This document shows, in pieces, positions 1-9,623 of a stretch of DNA of 64,000 nucleotides (position 1 is the stretch's first letter; every line of letters starts with the position of its first letter). The position numbers and the translations under genes are program-made. Source of the stretch: an uncultured Alphaproteobacteria bacterium (GTDB lineage Bacteria; Pseudomonadota; Alphaproteobacteria; HIMB59); NCBI GenBank assembly GCA_902521155.1, contig CABYQR010000002.1:1-64000 (forward strand), given 5' to 3'. Below the pieces are notes generated by a model. It was not told the DNA's origin and ran no database searches. It saw nothing but the letters and a program-made list of their open reading frames with translations.

Positions 1-1175
1 ATAAGTCCGAATGCTGTAGCGCTAAGTGAAAAAGAAGATATCTTACTAAAATTACTCAAGAAAATTAAAACTCCAAGAGAAATAACTACGCCTGGTAAAG
101 CATATCCTAAATTTATGATTTTTTTATAGTAAATAATCCAGAATTTTTTTGAAAATCTACTATAAAAATTGATAAATACTGAAATAAAAATACATAAAAG
201 ACCAACACAAAAACCAACTAAAAAGGAATTACTCAGAGATGAAAGATAATTAGAGTAATCTAGCTTATCTATGTGTGATAAGAATAAGTAAAAAGTAAAA
301 AAAAGTGGAATAATAAATCCAAAGATAATTGGCAACCCACCTAAAAATAAAACTAAAGCACCTTTTAGCTTTCCTAATTGATATCTAGACCATTCAACAT
401 TTTCGAAGCTAGAGTTATGAAATTGCTTTTTTCCTCTAACGCTCTGTTCAAAGATATAGAGAGCAATCATCATTATTAAAATGATTAAAGATAACAAAAA
501 GGCAGAAGGTAGGTCATTTATAATAGAAATATACTGAAACACCCCAAGTGTGAGTGTTTGAAGACCAAAAAAGTCCGCTACCCCAAAATCATTTATAGTT
601 TCCATTAATGCTAGAGCTAGTCCTGCAGCTACTCCAGGAAGTGCCATTGGCAAACAGACTCTAAAAAAACATTCAAACGGACCTTTGCCCATTGTTTTTG
701 CCGCTTCGATATACCTAGCAGAAAAATTGATGATAGCTATTCTTGTTAGTAAGTAAACATAGGGAAATAAAGATAAACTCAAAATCAAAGATCCAAAAAA
801 ATTGTTTCTTAAAGAAAACCCCTCATAAGAAAAAAAAATGAGTGATAAGTACCCACCAGGCTCAAGTAATTCTGCATAAGCATAAGCAGAAATATAAGCA
901 GGAACACCTAGGGGAAAAATACAAAATACTTGTATAATCCTTCTACCCCAAAAATTTGTCATTGTATTTACCCAGGCAAGAGGAACACTAATCAATACAA
1001 CTATAAAACTTACAAGAAAAACTAACTTTGCTGATCCTAAGATATATCTAGAAGCATATAAATTATCTGAAGTATTTAGAGAGCCTAATCCTTTAAATAA
1101 TATAATTACAGTTGGAGATAGAAGTAAAAAACTAATTAGAAAAAAAAGAATTAATTTAAATACACTATTATTCAT
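1..1175 (-). CDS. Iron(III)-type ABC transporter permease, FbpB family (3' end outside window)
   Basis: Manual reverse-strand translation from ATG at 1175: MNNSVFKLILFFLISFLLLSPTVI... with FbpB-like 'MALPGVAAGLALALMETINDFGVADFFG' and multiple TM segments; open to the window edge. Confidence 0.8.
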   Translation of the reverse strand, partial: MNNSVFKLILFFLISFLLLSPTVIILFKGLGSLNTSDNLYASRYILGSAKLVFLVSFIVVLISVPLAWVNTMTNFWGRRIIQVFCIFPLGVPAYISAYAYAELLEPGGYLSLIFFSYEGFSLRNNFFGSLILSLSLFPYVYLLTRIAIINFSARYIEAAKTMGKGPFECFFRVCLPMALPGVAAGLALALMETINDFGVADFFGLQTLTLGVFQYISIINDLPSAFLLSLIILIMMIALYIFEQSVRGKKQFHNSSFENVEWSRYQLGKLKGALVLFLGGLPIIFGFIIPLFFTFYLFLSHIDKLDYSNYLSSLSNSFLVGFCVGLLCIFISVFINFYSRFSKKFWIIYYKKIINLGYALPGVVISLGVLIFLSNFSKISSFSLSATAFGL

Positions 1176-1768
1176 AGAATAATAAAGAAAATACAAGACA
1201 TAAGAAGTACAGCCATAGTTCTATTAAAAATAATTATTTTTTTCGTATCATTTAAATAATTTCTAAATGAGTGACCTATCGCTGCCCAAATTATTGCACT
1301 AGTCGATGTTGATATAACAAAACATAAAAAAATTAATAAAAATTCAATTTCATAAGTAAATTTATTTTGAATAAATATAGCTGAACTTGACATAGAAACA
1401 GTTACCGCCTTTGGATTTATAATTTGAAAAAAATAAATATCTTTAAATGAGAATTGTCTTGTTTTATTTTCGTCAGAAAAGTTAGAAGAAACAAATATTT
1501 TATAAGATAGATATGTTAGGAAGCATACAGCTACTATTTTTATAATTAATGCTATCGCTGGGAAGGACTTATAGACCTCCCCGATTCCAAGTAAACAGAG
1601 AGTTAAAACAGATAAAAAACCAAAAAATACTCCCATAATTAAAGGTATTGTTTTTCTAAAACCGTGGTTCACGGCATTAGTTGAAAGAATAATATTATTG
1701 GGCCCAGGAGTAATTGCTGCAATCATTGCAAAAGATAGAATGGGTGTCATAAAATAGATGTATTCCAA
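1172..1768 (-). CDS. LysE/RhtB family amino-acid exporter
   Basis: ORF with 'PGPNNIILSTNAVNHGFRKTIPLIMGVFFGF' LysE signature; stop overlaps start of the downstream permease by ATGA. TTG start at 1768; ATG at 1750 is an alternative. Confidence 0.8.
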   Translation of the reverse strand: MEYIYFMTPILSFAMIAAITPGPNNIILSTNAVNHGFRKTIPLIMGVFFGFLSVLTLCLLGIGEVYKSFPAIALIIKIVAVCFLTYLSYKIFVSSNFSDENKTRQFSFKDIYFFQIINPKAVTVSMSSSAIFIQNKFTYEIEFLLIFLCFVISTSTSAIIWAAIGHSFRNYLNDTKKIIIFNRTMAVLLMSCIFFIIL

Positions 1769-1864
1769 AGTATCGAGATACTATTCTTAAAATCCAATAA
1801 ATACAAAACAAGTTATAAATTTGCTAATTTGTACTTATTAATATAATTAAATATTACTATTTAA

Positions 1865-1950
1865 GGCGTTGTGGCGGAATGGTAGACGCGCCGGATTCAA
1901 AATCCGGTGAAGGCAACTTCGTGAGAGTTCGAGTCTCTCCAGCGCTACCA
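1865..1950 (+). tRNA. tRNA-Leu (anticodon CAA), CCA encoded
   Basis: Cloverleaf: acceptor GGCGUUG/CAGCGCU (G-U pairs), anticodon loop TTCAAAA between CCGGA/TCCGG, long variable arm, GTTCGAGTC T-loop, terminal ACCA. Confidence 0.93.
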
Positions 1951-1962
1951 ATCGATTTAATT

Positions 1963-2433
1963 ATGAAAAAAAAACCTAGTTTAACATCAATATTTTCATT
2001 ATTTGCTACTGGTATTACCATAGTAACTAATGGAAACAAAAAATCAGAATATTTTGGTTGTACCATTAATTCTTTTACAAGTGTTTCGCTCGACCCAGCT
2101 ATGTTTTTATTTTGTTTAGGTAATTATAATAAGTATTTAAAGACATTTAAGCTAGATAGCCCATTAAATTTAAATTTCTTATCAATGTCTCAAAAAAAAC
2201 TGTCAAATAAATTTGCTAGTGATGTTGACAAAAGATGGATCAATACAAATTATTCTATTGCAAAAAATAAGGTTCCTTTTTTTAAAGAGTCTTTGGGATT
2301 AATTGAGGGAAAAGTTTATAAAAAAGTAAAGTCCGGAGACCATACTATTATAATTTGTAAAATTAATGATTTTTACAAAATGACCCCAAAAAAACCTCTC
2401 ATATACTACAAAAGTACATACCAAACTATTTAA
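1963..2433 (+). CDS. Flavin reductase-domain protein (FMN-binding split barrel)
   Basis: 'SLFATGITIVTN...FGCTINSFTSVSLDPAMFLFCLGN' motif. The listed start at 1879 lies inside the tRNA, so the start is moved to ATG 1963. Confidence 0.8.
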   Translation: MKKKPSLTSIFSLFATGITIVTNGNKKSEYFGCTINSFTSVSLDPAMFLFCLGNYNKYLKTFKLDSPLNLNFLSMSQKKLSNKFASDVDKRWINTNYSIAKNKVPFFKESLGLIEGKVYKKVKSGDHTIIICKINDFYKMTPKKPLIYYKSTYQTI

Positions 2434-2439
2434 AATTTT

Positions 2440-3375
2440 ATGAAATATTTAGATGTAAGTTTTGAAGACTTAAATATCCAAGAAGAACTTTTTTTAACAA
2501 TAGGTAACTTTGATGGAATCCACAGAGGGCATCAGCAAGTTTTAAATAACTTAACTACTGATGCTAAAATTTCCAAAACTAAATCAGCCATATTATCTTT
2601 CAATCCTCATCCTAAAATATTTTTTAATAATGAAAAAAACTTTTTAATTAATTCAAAAGAAAAAAAAATATCAATTCTTAAAAATTTGAATATTGATTAT
2701 TTAATTGACTTAAAATTTGATAATGAACTTACCCAGTTAAGTTTTAGCGAATTTGAACAGAATATACTTCTAAATAAACTAGCTATAAAAAGACTGTATT
2801 TGGGAAAAGATTTTAGATACGGAAATCAAAGAAAAGGTAATCTTGAAACGCTCAGATCATTATGCAATGCTTATAATATTAAATTGGAAGAACTTGAGTT
2901 ATTAAATGATAACAGTTCTGATGAAAAAATATCCTCAAGTAAGGTTCGTCAGTTTCTTAAAAATGGCGAAATAGAAAAAGCTAACGAATGTTTGATAGAA
3001 AAATTTAGTATTACAGGAAAAGTAATTTTAGGAGATCAAAGAGGAAGAACAATTGGAATCCCAACTGCTAACCTCAAATTTCCTATAAATATTATCAAAA
3101 TTCCCTATGGTGTTTATGCAGTCCAAATTAAATTATCTGATAACATGCATTTTGGTATTGTTAATTTTGGTATGCGCCCTACATTTCATAAACAAACCTC
3201 TATAGTAGAAGTACATATATTTGACTTTGAAGAAGATATTTATGGTAAAGAAATAGAGGTTTTGTTTTTAAGTAAAATTCGCGACGAACAAAAATTTAAT
3301 GGAATAAAAGAATTGTTAAATCAGATTACTTTAGATATCACTGTAGCAAAGAAAATTTTAAAATATGGAAATTAA
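2440..3375 (+). CDS. ribF: Bifunctional riboflavin kinase/FAD synthetase
   Basis: 'LTIGNFDGIHRGHQQVL' and 'GDQRGRTIGIPTANL' motifs. Confidence 0.92.
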   Translation: MKYLDVSFEDLNIQEELFLTIGNFDGIHRGHQQVLNNLTTDAKISKTKSAILSFNPHPKIFFNNEKNFLINSKEKKISILKNLNIDYLIDLKFDNELTQLSFSEFEQNILLNKLAIKRLYLGKDFRYGNQRKGNLETLRSLCNAYNIKLEELELLNDNSSDEKISSSKVRQFLKNGEIEKANECLIEKFSITGKVILGDQRGRTIGIPTANLKFPINIIKIPYGVYAVQIKLSDNMHFGIVNFGMRPTFHKQTSIVEVHIFDFEEDIYGKEIEVLFLSKIRDEQKFNGIKELLNQITLDITVAKKILKYGN

Positions 3376-6142
3376 AGATACAATTCTTCTCCCTAAAACT
3401 GATTTCTCAATGAAGGCTGATTTGCCAAAGAAAGAACCAACTATTCTTGAAAGTTGGATGAAAAATGAGATATATCAAAAACTTAGAAAGTCATCACAAG
3501 AAAAAGAAAAATTTATTCTGCATGATGGACCCCCCTATGCTAATGGTCATCTCCATATGGGGCATGCATTAAATAAAATATTAAAAGACATAATTGTTAA
3601 ATACCAACAATTACTTGAAAAAAATTCTATTTATGTTCCTGGCTGGGACTGCCATGGACTTCCCATTGAATGGAAGATTGAAGAGCAATATAGAGCAAAA
3701 AAACTAAACAAAGATGATGTTCCAATTATCGAGTTTCGAAAACAATGCAGGGATTTTGCAAACAATTGGATTGATATTCAAAAAAAGGAATTTCAACGAT
3801 TAGGTGTTATTGGAGATTGGGATAATCCTTATACTACAATGCATTATCATGCAGAAGCTCAAATTGTCAGAGAGTTAGGTAAGTTCCTAGATAATGGAGG
3901 GATATATAAAGGTCATAGACCAGTTCTTTGGTCGGTTGTTGAAAAAACAGCTTTAGCGGATGCTGAAGTTGAGTATCAAGACCACAAATCGACAACTATT
4001 TATTCAGCATTTCCTGTTTCTCAGACAGATAATCCAAATCTTAAAGAACATTCCATTCTAATTTGGACGACCACACCTTGGACCATCCCAGGCAATAGGG
4101 CACTGGCTATACATAAAGATATTAACTACCAATCTATTTCTTTTGTTAAAGATGAAATATCAAGAAAAGTAATTATTGCTCAGGACTTAAGGGAAGATTT
4201 TTTAAAAGAAAATAATATTGAAGATAGTAAAGTCAATTTTTCTTTTAAGGGGGCTGAGCTATTAAATACTAAATGTCAGCACCCATTATTTAATTCAGGA
4301 TATAATTTTGAGGTACCAGTACTTCATGGTGATTTTGTAACTACTGAACAGGGGACTGGAATTGTTCATATATGTCCTGTTCACGGAATGGATGATTTTA
4401 TCTTGGGAAAAAAACATAATTTAGAACTCCCAATGACTATTGATGAGGGAGGAATATATTATGAACATATTCCTATTTTTAAAGGTAAACATATTTTTAA
4501 AGTTGACCAAGATGTTTGCGATGAAATTAAAAATTGTGGTAATCTAATTTCCCAAGGTAAATTAATACATAGTTATCCTCACTCATGGAGGTCTAAAGCA
4601 CCGTTGGTTTATAAAAACACCTCACAATGGTTTATCTCAATGGAGACAAATGACTTAAGAAAAAAAGCTATCGAAGCAATTGATCAAACTGATTTTTTTC
4701 CTAAACAGGGTCAAAATAGATTAAGAAGTATGATTGTAGATCGCCCTGACTGGTGTGTATCAAGACAAAGAGTCTGGGGAGTTCCTCTACCAATATTTGT
4801 TAATAAAAAATCAGGTGAACCTTTAAGGGATAACACTGTAATTGAAAGAATTGCAAAAATTTATGAAGATGAAGGGGGTGATGCTTGGTTTGAATCAGAT
4901 CCATCTAGATTCCTTTCACCTGAATATGATGCTAATGATTTCGAACAAGTTAAAGATGTTGTGGAAGTTTGGTTTGATAGTGGTTCAACACACTCTTACG
5001 TATTAGAAAAAAGAGAGGATTTACAATGGCCTGCATCTATGTATTTAGAAGGATCTGATCAGCATAGAGGTTGGTTTCACTCTTCATTATTAGAGTCATG
5101 TGGCACTAGAGGTAGGGCACCCTTTGAAAGTATACTGTCCCATGGATTTGTAGTGGATGGCAAAGGTAGAAAAATGTCCAAATCTACTGGAAATGTTGTC
5201 TCTCCAGATGAGGTAATTAATAAATTTGGGGCTGATATATTAAGAATTTGGGTTGTAGCTTCAGATTATTCTGAAGATTTAAAAATTGATAATCAAATTA
5301 TAAATTACCAAATCGACTCTTATAGAAAGATAAGAAATACAATAAGATTTTTGCTAGGGAATTTAAATAATTTTAATCCTAATAATATGGTTGAGTTTAA
5401 TCAAATGCCTAATCTAGAAAAATATTTACTAGGAAATATTTCTAAATTGAATGTTGAATTAAAATCTCTCGTTAAAAGTCATGATTACCATGGAATTTAT
5501 GTAAGATTATTAAATTTTTGTACGTTAGATTTATCGGCATTTTATTTTGATATTAGAAAAGACTCTCTTTACTGCGATCATATCAATAGTCACAAAAGAA
5601 AGTCAGTAGCTACTTGCCTTCATATAGTTTTTGAATTTCTTACAAAATGGCTATCACCAGTTATATCATTTACAGCAGAAGAGGCCTGGCTATCAAGAAA
5701 TTATAACAATAGTCAAAGCATTTTAATGCAAACTATCAAAGATAATGACTTTATTTTTAAAGATGATCACCTAGAAGAAATATTTGATGAGCTTAAAAGA
5801 ATTAGGAAGTGTGTTACTGCTTCATTGGAATTAAAAAGAAATGAAAAAGTTATAGGCTCTAGTCTTCAGGCCAATGTGAAATTATATATTACTTCTAAAA
5901 GTCAAAATTTATTAAAAGATATTAATTTGGCTGAAATGTGTATTGTAAGTAATTTAGAGATTCATGATATTTCTAATAAAACAGAAAATTCTATGAAATT
6001 TGAAGAAGATGATATTTATGTTGAAATTTTACTTGCCAATGGAGAGAAGTGTCATAGATGCTGGACAATACTTCCAGAAGTCGAAAGTAATCCAAATAAC
6101 CTATGTAAGAGATGTGATGATGTTTGGCAAACATTTCAATAA
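3365..6142 (+). CDS. ileS: Isoleucyl-tRNA synthetase
   Basis: 'HDGPPYANGHLHMGHALNKILKD', 'GRKMSKSTGN', C-terminal Zn finger 'CHRCWTILPEV'. Confidence 0.97.
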   Translation: MEIKDTILLPKTDFSMKADLPKKEPTILESWMKNEIYQKLRKSSQEKEKFILHDGPPYANGHLHMGHALNKILKDIIVKYQQLLEKNSIYVPGWDCHGLPIEWKIEEQYRAKKLNKDDVPIIEFRKQCRDFANNWIDIQKKEFQRLGVIGDWDNPYTTMHYHAEAQIVRELGKFLDNGGIYKGHRPVLWSVVEKTALADAEVEYQDHKSTTIYSAFPVSQTDNPNLKEHSILIWTTTPWTIPGNRALAIHKDINYQSISFVKDEISRKVIIAQDLREDFLKENNIEDSKVNFSFKGAELLNTKCQHPLFNSGYNFEVPVLHGDFVTTEQGTGIVHICPVHGMDDFILGKKHNLELPMTIDEGGIYYEHIPIFKGKHIFKVDQDVCDEIKNCGNLISQGKLIHSYPHSWRSKAPLVYKNTSQWFISMETNDLRKKAIEAIDQTDFFPKQGQNRLRSMIVDRPDWCVSRQRVWGVPLPIFVNKKSGEPLRDNTVIERIAKIYEDEGGDAWFESDPSRFLSPEYDANDFEQVKDVVEVWFDSGSTHSYVLEKREDLQWPASMYLEGSDQHRGWFHSSLLESCGTRGRAPFESILSHGFVVDGKGRKMSKSTGNVVSPDEVINKFGADILRIWVVASDYSEDLKIDNQIINYQIDSYRKIRNTIRFLLGNLNNFNPNNMVEFNQMPNLEKYLLGNISKLNVELKSLVKSHDYHGIYVRLLNFCTLDLSAFYFDIRKDSLYCDHINSHKRKSVATCLHIVFEFLTKWLSPVISFTAEEAWLSRNYNNSQSILMQTIKDNDFIFKDDHLEEIFDELKRIRKCVTASLELKRNEKVIGSSLQANVKLYITSKSQNLLKDINLAEMCIVSNLEIHDISNKTENSMKFEEDDIYVEILLANGEKCHRCWTILPEVESNPNNLCKRCDDVWQTFQ

Positions 6143-6602
6143 AAGTATTACTTATCTTTTCTTTTTATTTTTATTTTTAGTTTCTTTAGATCAACTAACA
6201 AAGGATTTAGTAATAAATAAATTAGAATTATATGAGAGTAAAAACCTCCTACCTTTTTTAAATTTTACTTTTGTCGTCAACTATGGCTTTGCATTTGGAT
6301 TTTTAAATAGTCCCTCATTAAATCAATTAATTGTAAGTTTGGTAATTCTTTCTATTATTCTCTATTTTCTGTATCTTTTAATTAAAACCCAAGATCATAT
6401 ATTTCGATTTTCATTAGTTTTAATTTTATCTGGAGCCCTGGGAAATTTCTTAGATAGAATTATTAGAGGATTTGTTATTGATTTTATTGATATCTACATA
6501 TCAGATTATCACTGGCCTGCTTTTAATCTTGCAGATAGCTGGATTACCATTGGATTTATGATATTGATATTTAATATTTTATTTTTGAATAAAAAAATAT
6601 GA
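6120..6602 (+). CDS. lspA: Lipoprotein signal peptidase
   Basis: 'SLDQLTKDLV', 'GALGNFLDRIIRGFVIDFID', 'FNLADSWITIG'. Start moved to ATG 6120, overlapping ileS. Confidence 0.93.
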   Translation: MFGKHFNKSITYLFFLFLFLVSLDQLTKDLVINKLELYESKNLLPFLNFTFVVNYGFAFGFLNSPSLNQLIVSLVILSIILYFLYLLIKTQDHIFRFSLVLILSGALGNFLDRIIRGFVIDFIDIYISDYHWPAFNLADSWITIGFMILIFNILFLNKKI

Positions 6603-6916
6603 AAAAATTAGTTCTATTATTATTGTTAGTGCTCACTATCGGATGTCAAAGAGAGAAAATAAATGAGGTAGGAGTTAGTTATAACAAATCTTTAATTATC
6701 CCTCCAACTAATGATCTACCAGACCCAAATATCAAAACTCAGGAGTTATCCAACGGTAAATCTAAAATTGTCAATCCTGTGGTAAAATCTATTCTTGATC
6801 AAACAGAATCCACACAGGTTAATGAAAGTATAATTGAAAAAATTGATAATGACTCAGGCTATAAAACTGATGAAAATTTCTTCCAATGGCTATTTAAGGG
6901 CAAAAGTAAAAGGTGA
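6599..6916 (+). CDS. Small lipoprotein, DUF3035/BamF-like
   Basis: Lipobox 'LTIGCQ', 'SLIIPPTNDLPDP' like DUF3035; position after ileS-lspA. Confidence 0.65.
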   Translation: MKKLVLLLLLVLTIGCQREKINEVGVSYNKSLIIPPTNDLPDPNIKTQELSNGKSKIVNPVVKSILDQTESTQVNESIIEKIDNDSGYKTDENFFQWLFKGKSKR

Positions 6917-6966
6917 TAATATCATCCTCAATAAATTAAATTGATTATTCAATATATCTAAAATTA

Positions 6967-8126
6967 ATGAAGCTTAAAAACAATATCAAATTACATAATT
7001 TTAAAAAAAATAAGTATAATACTAAATTTTCTTTAAATAATTTTCTTGAACTTGATATGTTCAATCCATTAAATCAAAAAAATTATTTTTCTCAATATGA
7101 CTTAAGTATTTTCAAAAATAAAAATTTTAGAGCGCATGTCTTCGGAATGGGAGGATCTTCTTTAAGTACAAAATTACTTGCTCAATTTTTAGATCCCCAA
7201 TTAATTAATAAAAGTTTATTTATTTATGATAATCCCTCTCCAAATTTAATTGATTATAATTTATCTAATTTAAAAATTAGTAATAAAGATAAATTTATTT
7301 TTATCTCAAAATCTGGAAATACTATTGAAACTAAATATTTTCTTCATCAATTATTAATATTCTAAAAAAAAAAAAAATTAAAAATATTTTTAATAAATTT
7401 ATATTTGTGACTGAGAATAAAAAAAACTACATGAAGGATTTTGCAAAAAAAAATAAAATTTTAACCTTTGATCATGACCCAAATATTGGAGGAAGATTCA
7501 GTATATTTTCAATTACTAGCTTATTACCGTTGATTATAATGGGCTATTCATTAAATTTACTAATTAAATCATTTTTAAGTGCAAAAGATAAATTTATTAA
7601 AAATCATAAAATTCTATCTCAAAATATACTTACTTCTCTAAAATTTGAAGATACTAATAAAATAAAGAATATAGTTGGTTTAAGTTATCACTCTCGTATT
7701 AATTCTATTAATGAATGGTATAGGCAGATATTTGCTGAAAGTCTTGGAAAAAACACAAGTGCTAAAAACTATATCTCAGCTTATGGCTCAATTGACCAAC
7801 ATAGCCAGTTTCAACTATTCATAGATGGCCCTTGCGATAAACATTTTATTTTTTTTCAAATACAAAACAAAACATCTACTATAAAAAATAATCACCAACT
7901 AATTGTTGGTTATAAACTTCTTTCAATCCTTGAAAGAGGCGCTATTAAGACTCTCCAACAAAAAAAAACTTTAGTTAGTCAAATTATAATAGAAGAAAAA
8001 TTTGATGACTATAGTTATCTTCTTTTTTACTTAATTTTTGATGTTTATTTAAGGTCTAAGGTAGCTCAAATTAATTTTTTAGATCAACCAGCGGTTGAAA
8101 TTTTAAAAAAAAATACAAGAGCTTAA
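6967..8126 (+). pseudogene. pgi: Glucose-6-phosphate isomerase, interrupted by one frameshift (ORFs 6967-7365 and 7407-8126)
   Basis: N part has 'FGMGGSSLSTK' and 'FISKSGNTIET'; C part has PGI signatures 'DPNIGGRFSIFSITSLLPLIIMG' and 'FLDQPAVEILKK'. Frame 1 stops at 7363-7365; frame 3 is open from 7335 and continues the homology. Could be a sequence error rather than a real pseudogene. Confidence 0.85.
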
Positions 8127-8127
8127 T

Positions 8128-8421
8128 TTGTTAAATAAATTAATTCTTTTATTTAAGGCAAAAACTCTTTTGCATTTAGTAAAAATTTTTATCATATTTG
8201 GTTTAGCTGGTTCTTTGTCAGTTTTTTTATCAGATCCAATTTTAAAAATTATTAAGCTTGATGAAATAATCACTTTTTATCCAGTTTATATTTTAATTAG
8301 ATTAATTATAATATTTCCCTTATATCAATTAATTTTATTTGCTGTGGCTTTTTTATTTGGCGAATATGTATATTTTAGAAAGTTTTTCCAAAAATTTTTT
8401 AATTATTTCAAATATCGTTAG
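8128..8421 (+). CDS. Small membrane protein, DUF6787-like
   Basis: 97 aa with three hydrophobic segments; 'FGLAGSLSVFLSDPILKII' and 'YQLILFAVAFLFGEYVYF' resemble DUF6787 from memory. Confidence 0.5.
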   Translation: MLNKLILLFKAKTLLHLVKIFIIFGLAGSLSVFLSDPILKIIKLDEIITFYPVYILIRLIIIFPLYQLILFAVAFLFGEYVYFRKFFQKFFNYFKYR

Positions 8422-8947
8422 TCTTTTTTAAAAAAATTAAATCTTTATTTTTATATTCTTTTTTTAATATCAAATCTTGGTGCTCAAATTTTTGATTAGT
8501 TTCAAATATAATTAAACAATTATTTGCTATTTGAGGGAAAATATTTTTCTCTAATAATTTTAGATCATTTATGTACGGTGGATCTATATATACTATATTA
8601 GCTTCTTTACTTATAAGGCCTTTATTTGCGAAAGCATTATTATTGTAAATCTCATAATTATCAAACTCTGTTTTAATTAAGAAATCCTTTACTGATTGAA
8701 CATTCAAATTATCAATATCATTAAAAATGACCTTCTTAGCCCCCCTAGATAATGCTTCAAGTCCAACAGAGCCTGATCCACAAAATAGATCATAAAATAC
8801 GTTATCTTTGATATTGATATTTAAGATTTTACTATGTTCTAGGAGATTAAATAAATCTTCTCTAATTCTTGACAAAGTTGGTCGAAAACTATTTCCTTTA
8901 TTTATCTTAATGGACCTACCTTTAAGTCTACCGCTTATAATTTTCAT
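8408..8947 (-). CDS. rsmD: 16S rRNA (guanine966-N2)-methyltransferase
   Basis: 'MKIISGRLKGRSI...RPTLSRIREDLFNLL', 'DLFCGSGSVGLEALSRGA', 'IDPPY'. Confidence 0.93.
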   Translation of the reverse strand: MKIISGRLKGRSIKINKGNSFRPTLSRIREDLFNLLEHSKILNINIKDNVFYDLFCGSGSVGLEALSRGAKKVIFNDIDNLNVQSVKDFLIKTEFDNYEIYNNNAFANKGLISKEANIVYIDPPYINDLKLLEKNIFPQIANNCLIIFETNQKFEHQDLILKKEYKNKDLIFLKKTNDI

Positions 8948-9623
8948 AAATTATTTTCATTTCTTTAAATTTAGAATGAGGAATTGTTTTTAAAATAAAT
9001 TTACCAAATGATATTCGTTTTAACTTCTCTACTTTTAGATTAAAAATTTCACAAACATTTCTGATTTCCCTATTTTTGCCCTCTAATAATTCAAATCTTA
9101 GCGTATGTTTATTCTTATTAGAATGAGCTAACACTACTTTAATCCTTTCATAAGTTATTGAAGAGTATATTTTTTGATTCATAGCTTTTAACTTAATGTC
9201 ATTAAAAGAACCAATAACATTTACCAGATAAACTCTTTTGATCTTTGATTTGGGTGACTCCATAAATCTTTTAAATGGTATATGATTAGTAAAAGCTAAT
9301 AAACCCTCAGAATTATAATCTAATCTTCCTATATAATGGAAGTTATGAAACTTTTTTGGTAAAAAGTCATACACTATAGTCCTATTTTTTTCATCTTTTT
9401 TTGATGTAATGCAGCCTTTTGGTTTATGAAATAATAAAACATTAATTTCTTTTTGATCCTCTTTTTGAATCTCAATTTTATCACGTTCAACAACTGAAAT
9501 AAAAGGTCTAGTTTCAATTTCCCCATTAACGTAAACTTTTCTATTTTTAATGATTAGTTCAGCTTGTTTTCTAGAAATCAGATTGATTTCGGATAATTTC
9601 TTACTTAATGTTTTTTTTAACAT
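8928..9623 (-). CDS. RsuA/RluB-family pseudouridine synthase
   Basis: S4-like N-terminus, 'HKPKGCITSKKD', 'IGRLDYNSEGLLAFTN', 'EGKNREIRNV'. Confidence 0.9.
   Translation of the reverse strand: MLKKTLSKKLSEINLISRKQAELIIKNRKVYVNGEIETRPFISVVERDKIEIQKEDQKEINVLLFHKPKGCITSKKDEKNRTIVYDFLPKKFHNFHYIGRLDYNSEGLLAFTNHIPFKRFMESPKSKIKRVYLVNVIGSFNDIKLKAMNQKIYSSITYERIKVVLAHSNKNKHTLRFELLEGKNREIRNVCEIFNLKVEKLKRISFGKFILKTIPHSKFKEMKIIYENYKR

Noticed and set aside
1769-1782. AGTATC-GA-GATACT inverted repeat between lysE and tRNA-Leu
   Set aside because: Six-bp arms are common by chance in AT-rich DNA, and the lysE start is uncertain, so it may lie directly at the 5' end of the gene.
1857-2066. 69-aa minus-strand ORF and N-terminal extension of the 1879-2433 ORF
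   Set aside because: Both read through the tRNA-Leu gene; the peptides are translations of tRNA sequence.
7364-7377. 14-A homopolymer in pgi as cause of the frameshift or as a programmed slippage site
   Set aside because: The frame-1 stop TAA begins at T7363, before the run, so an indel or slip inside the run cannot restore the frame.
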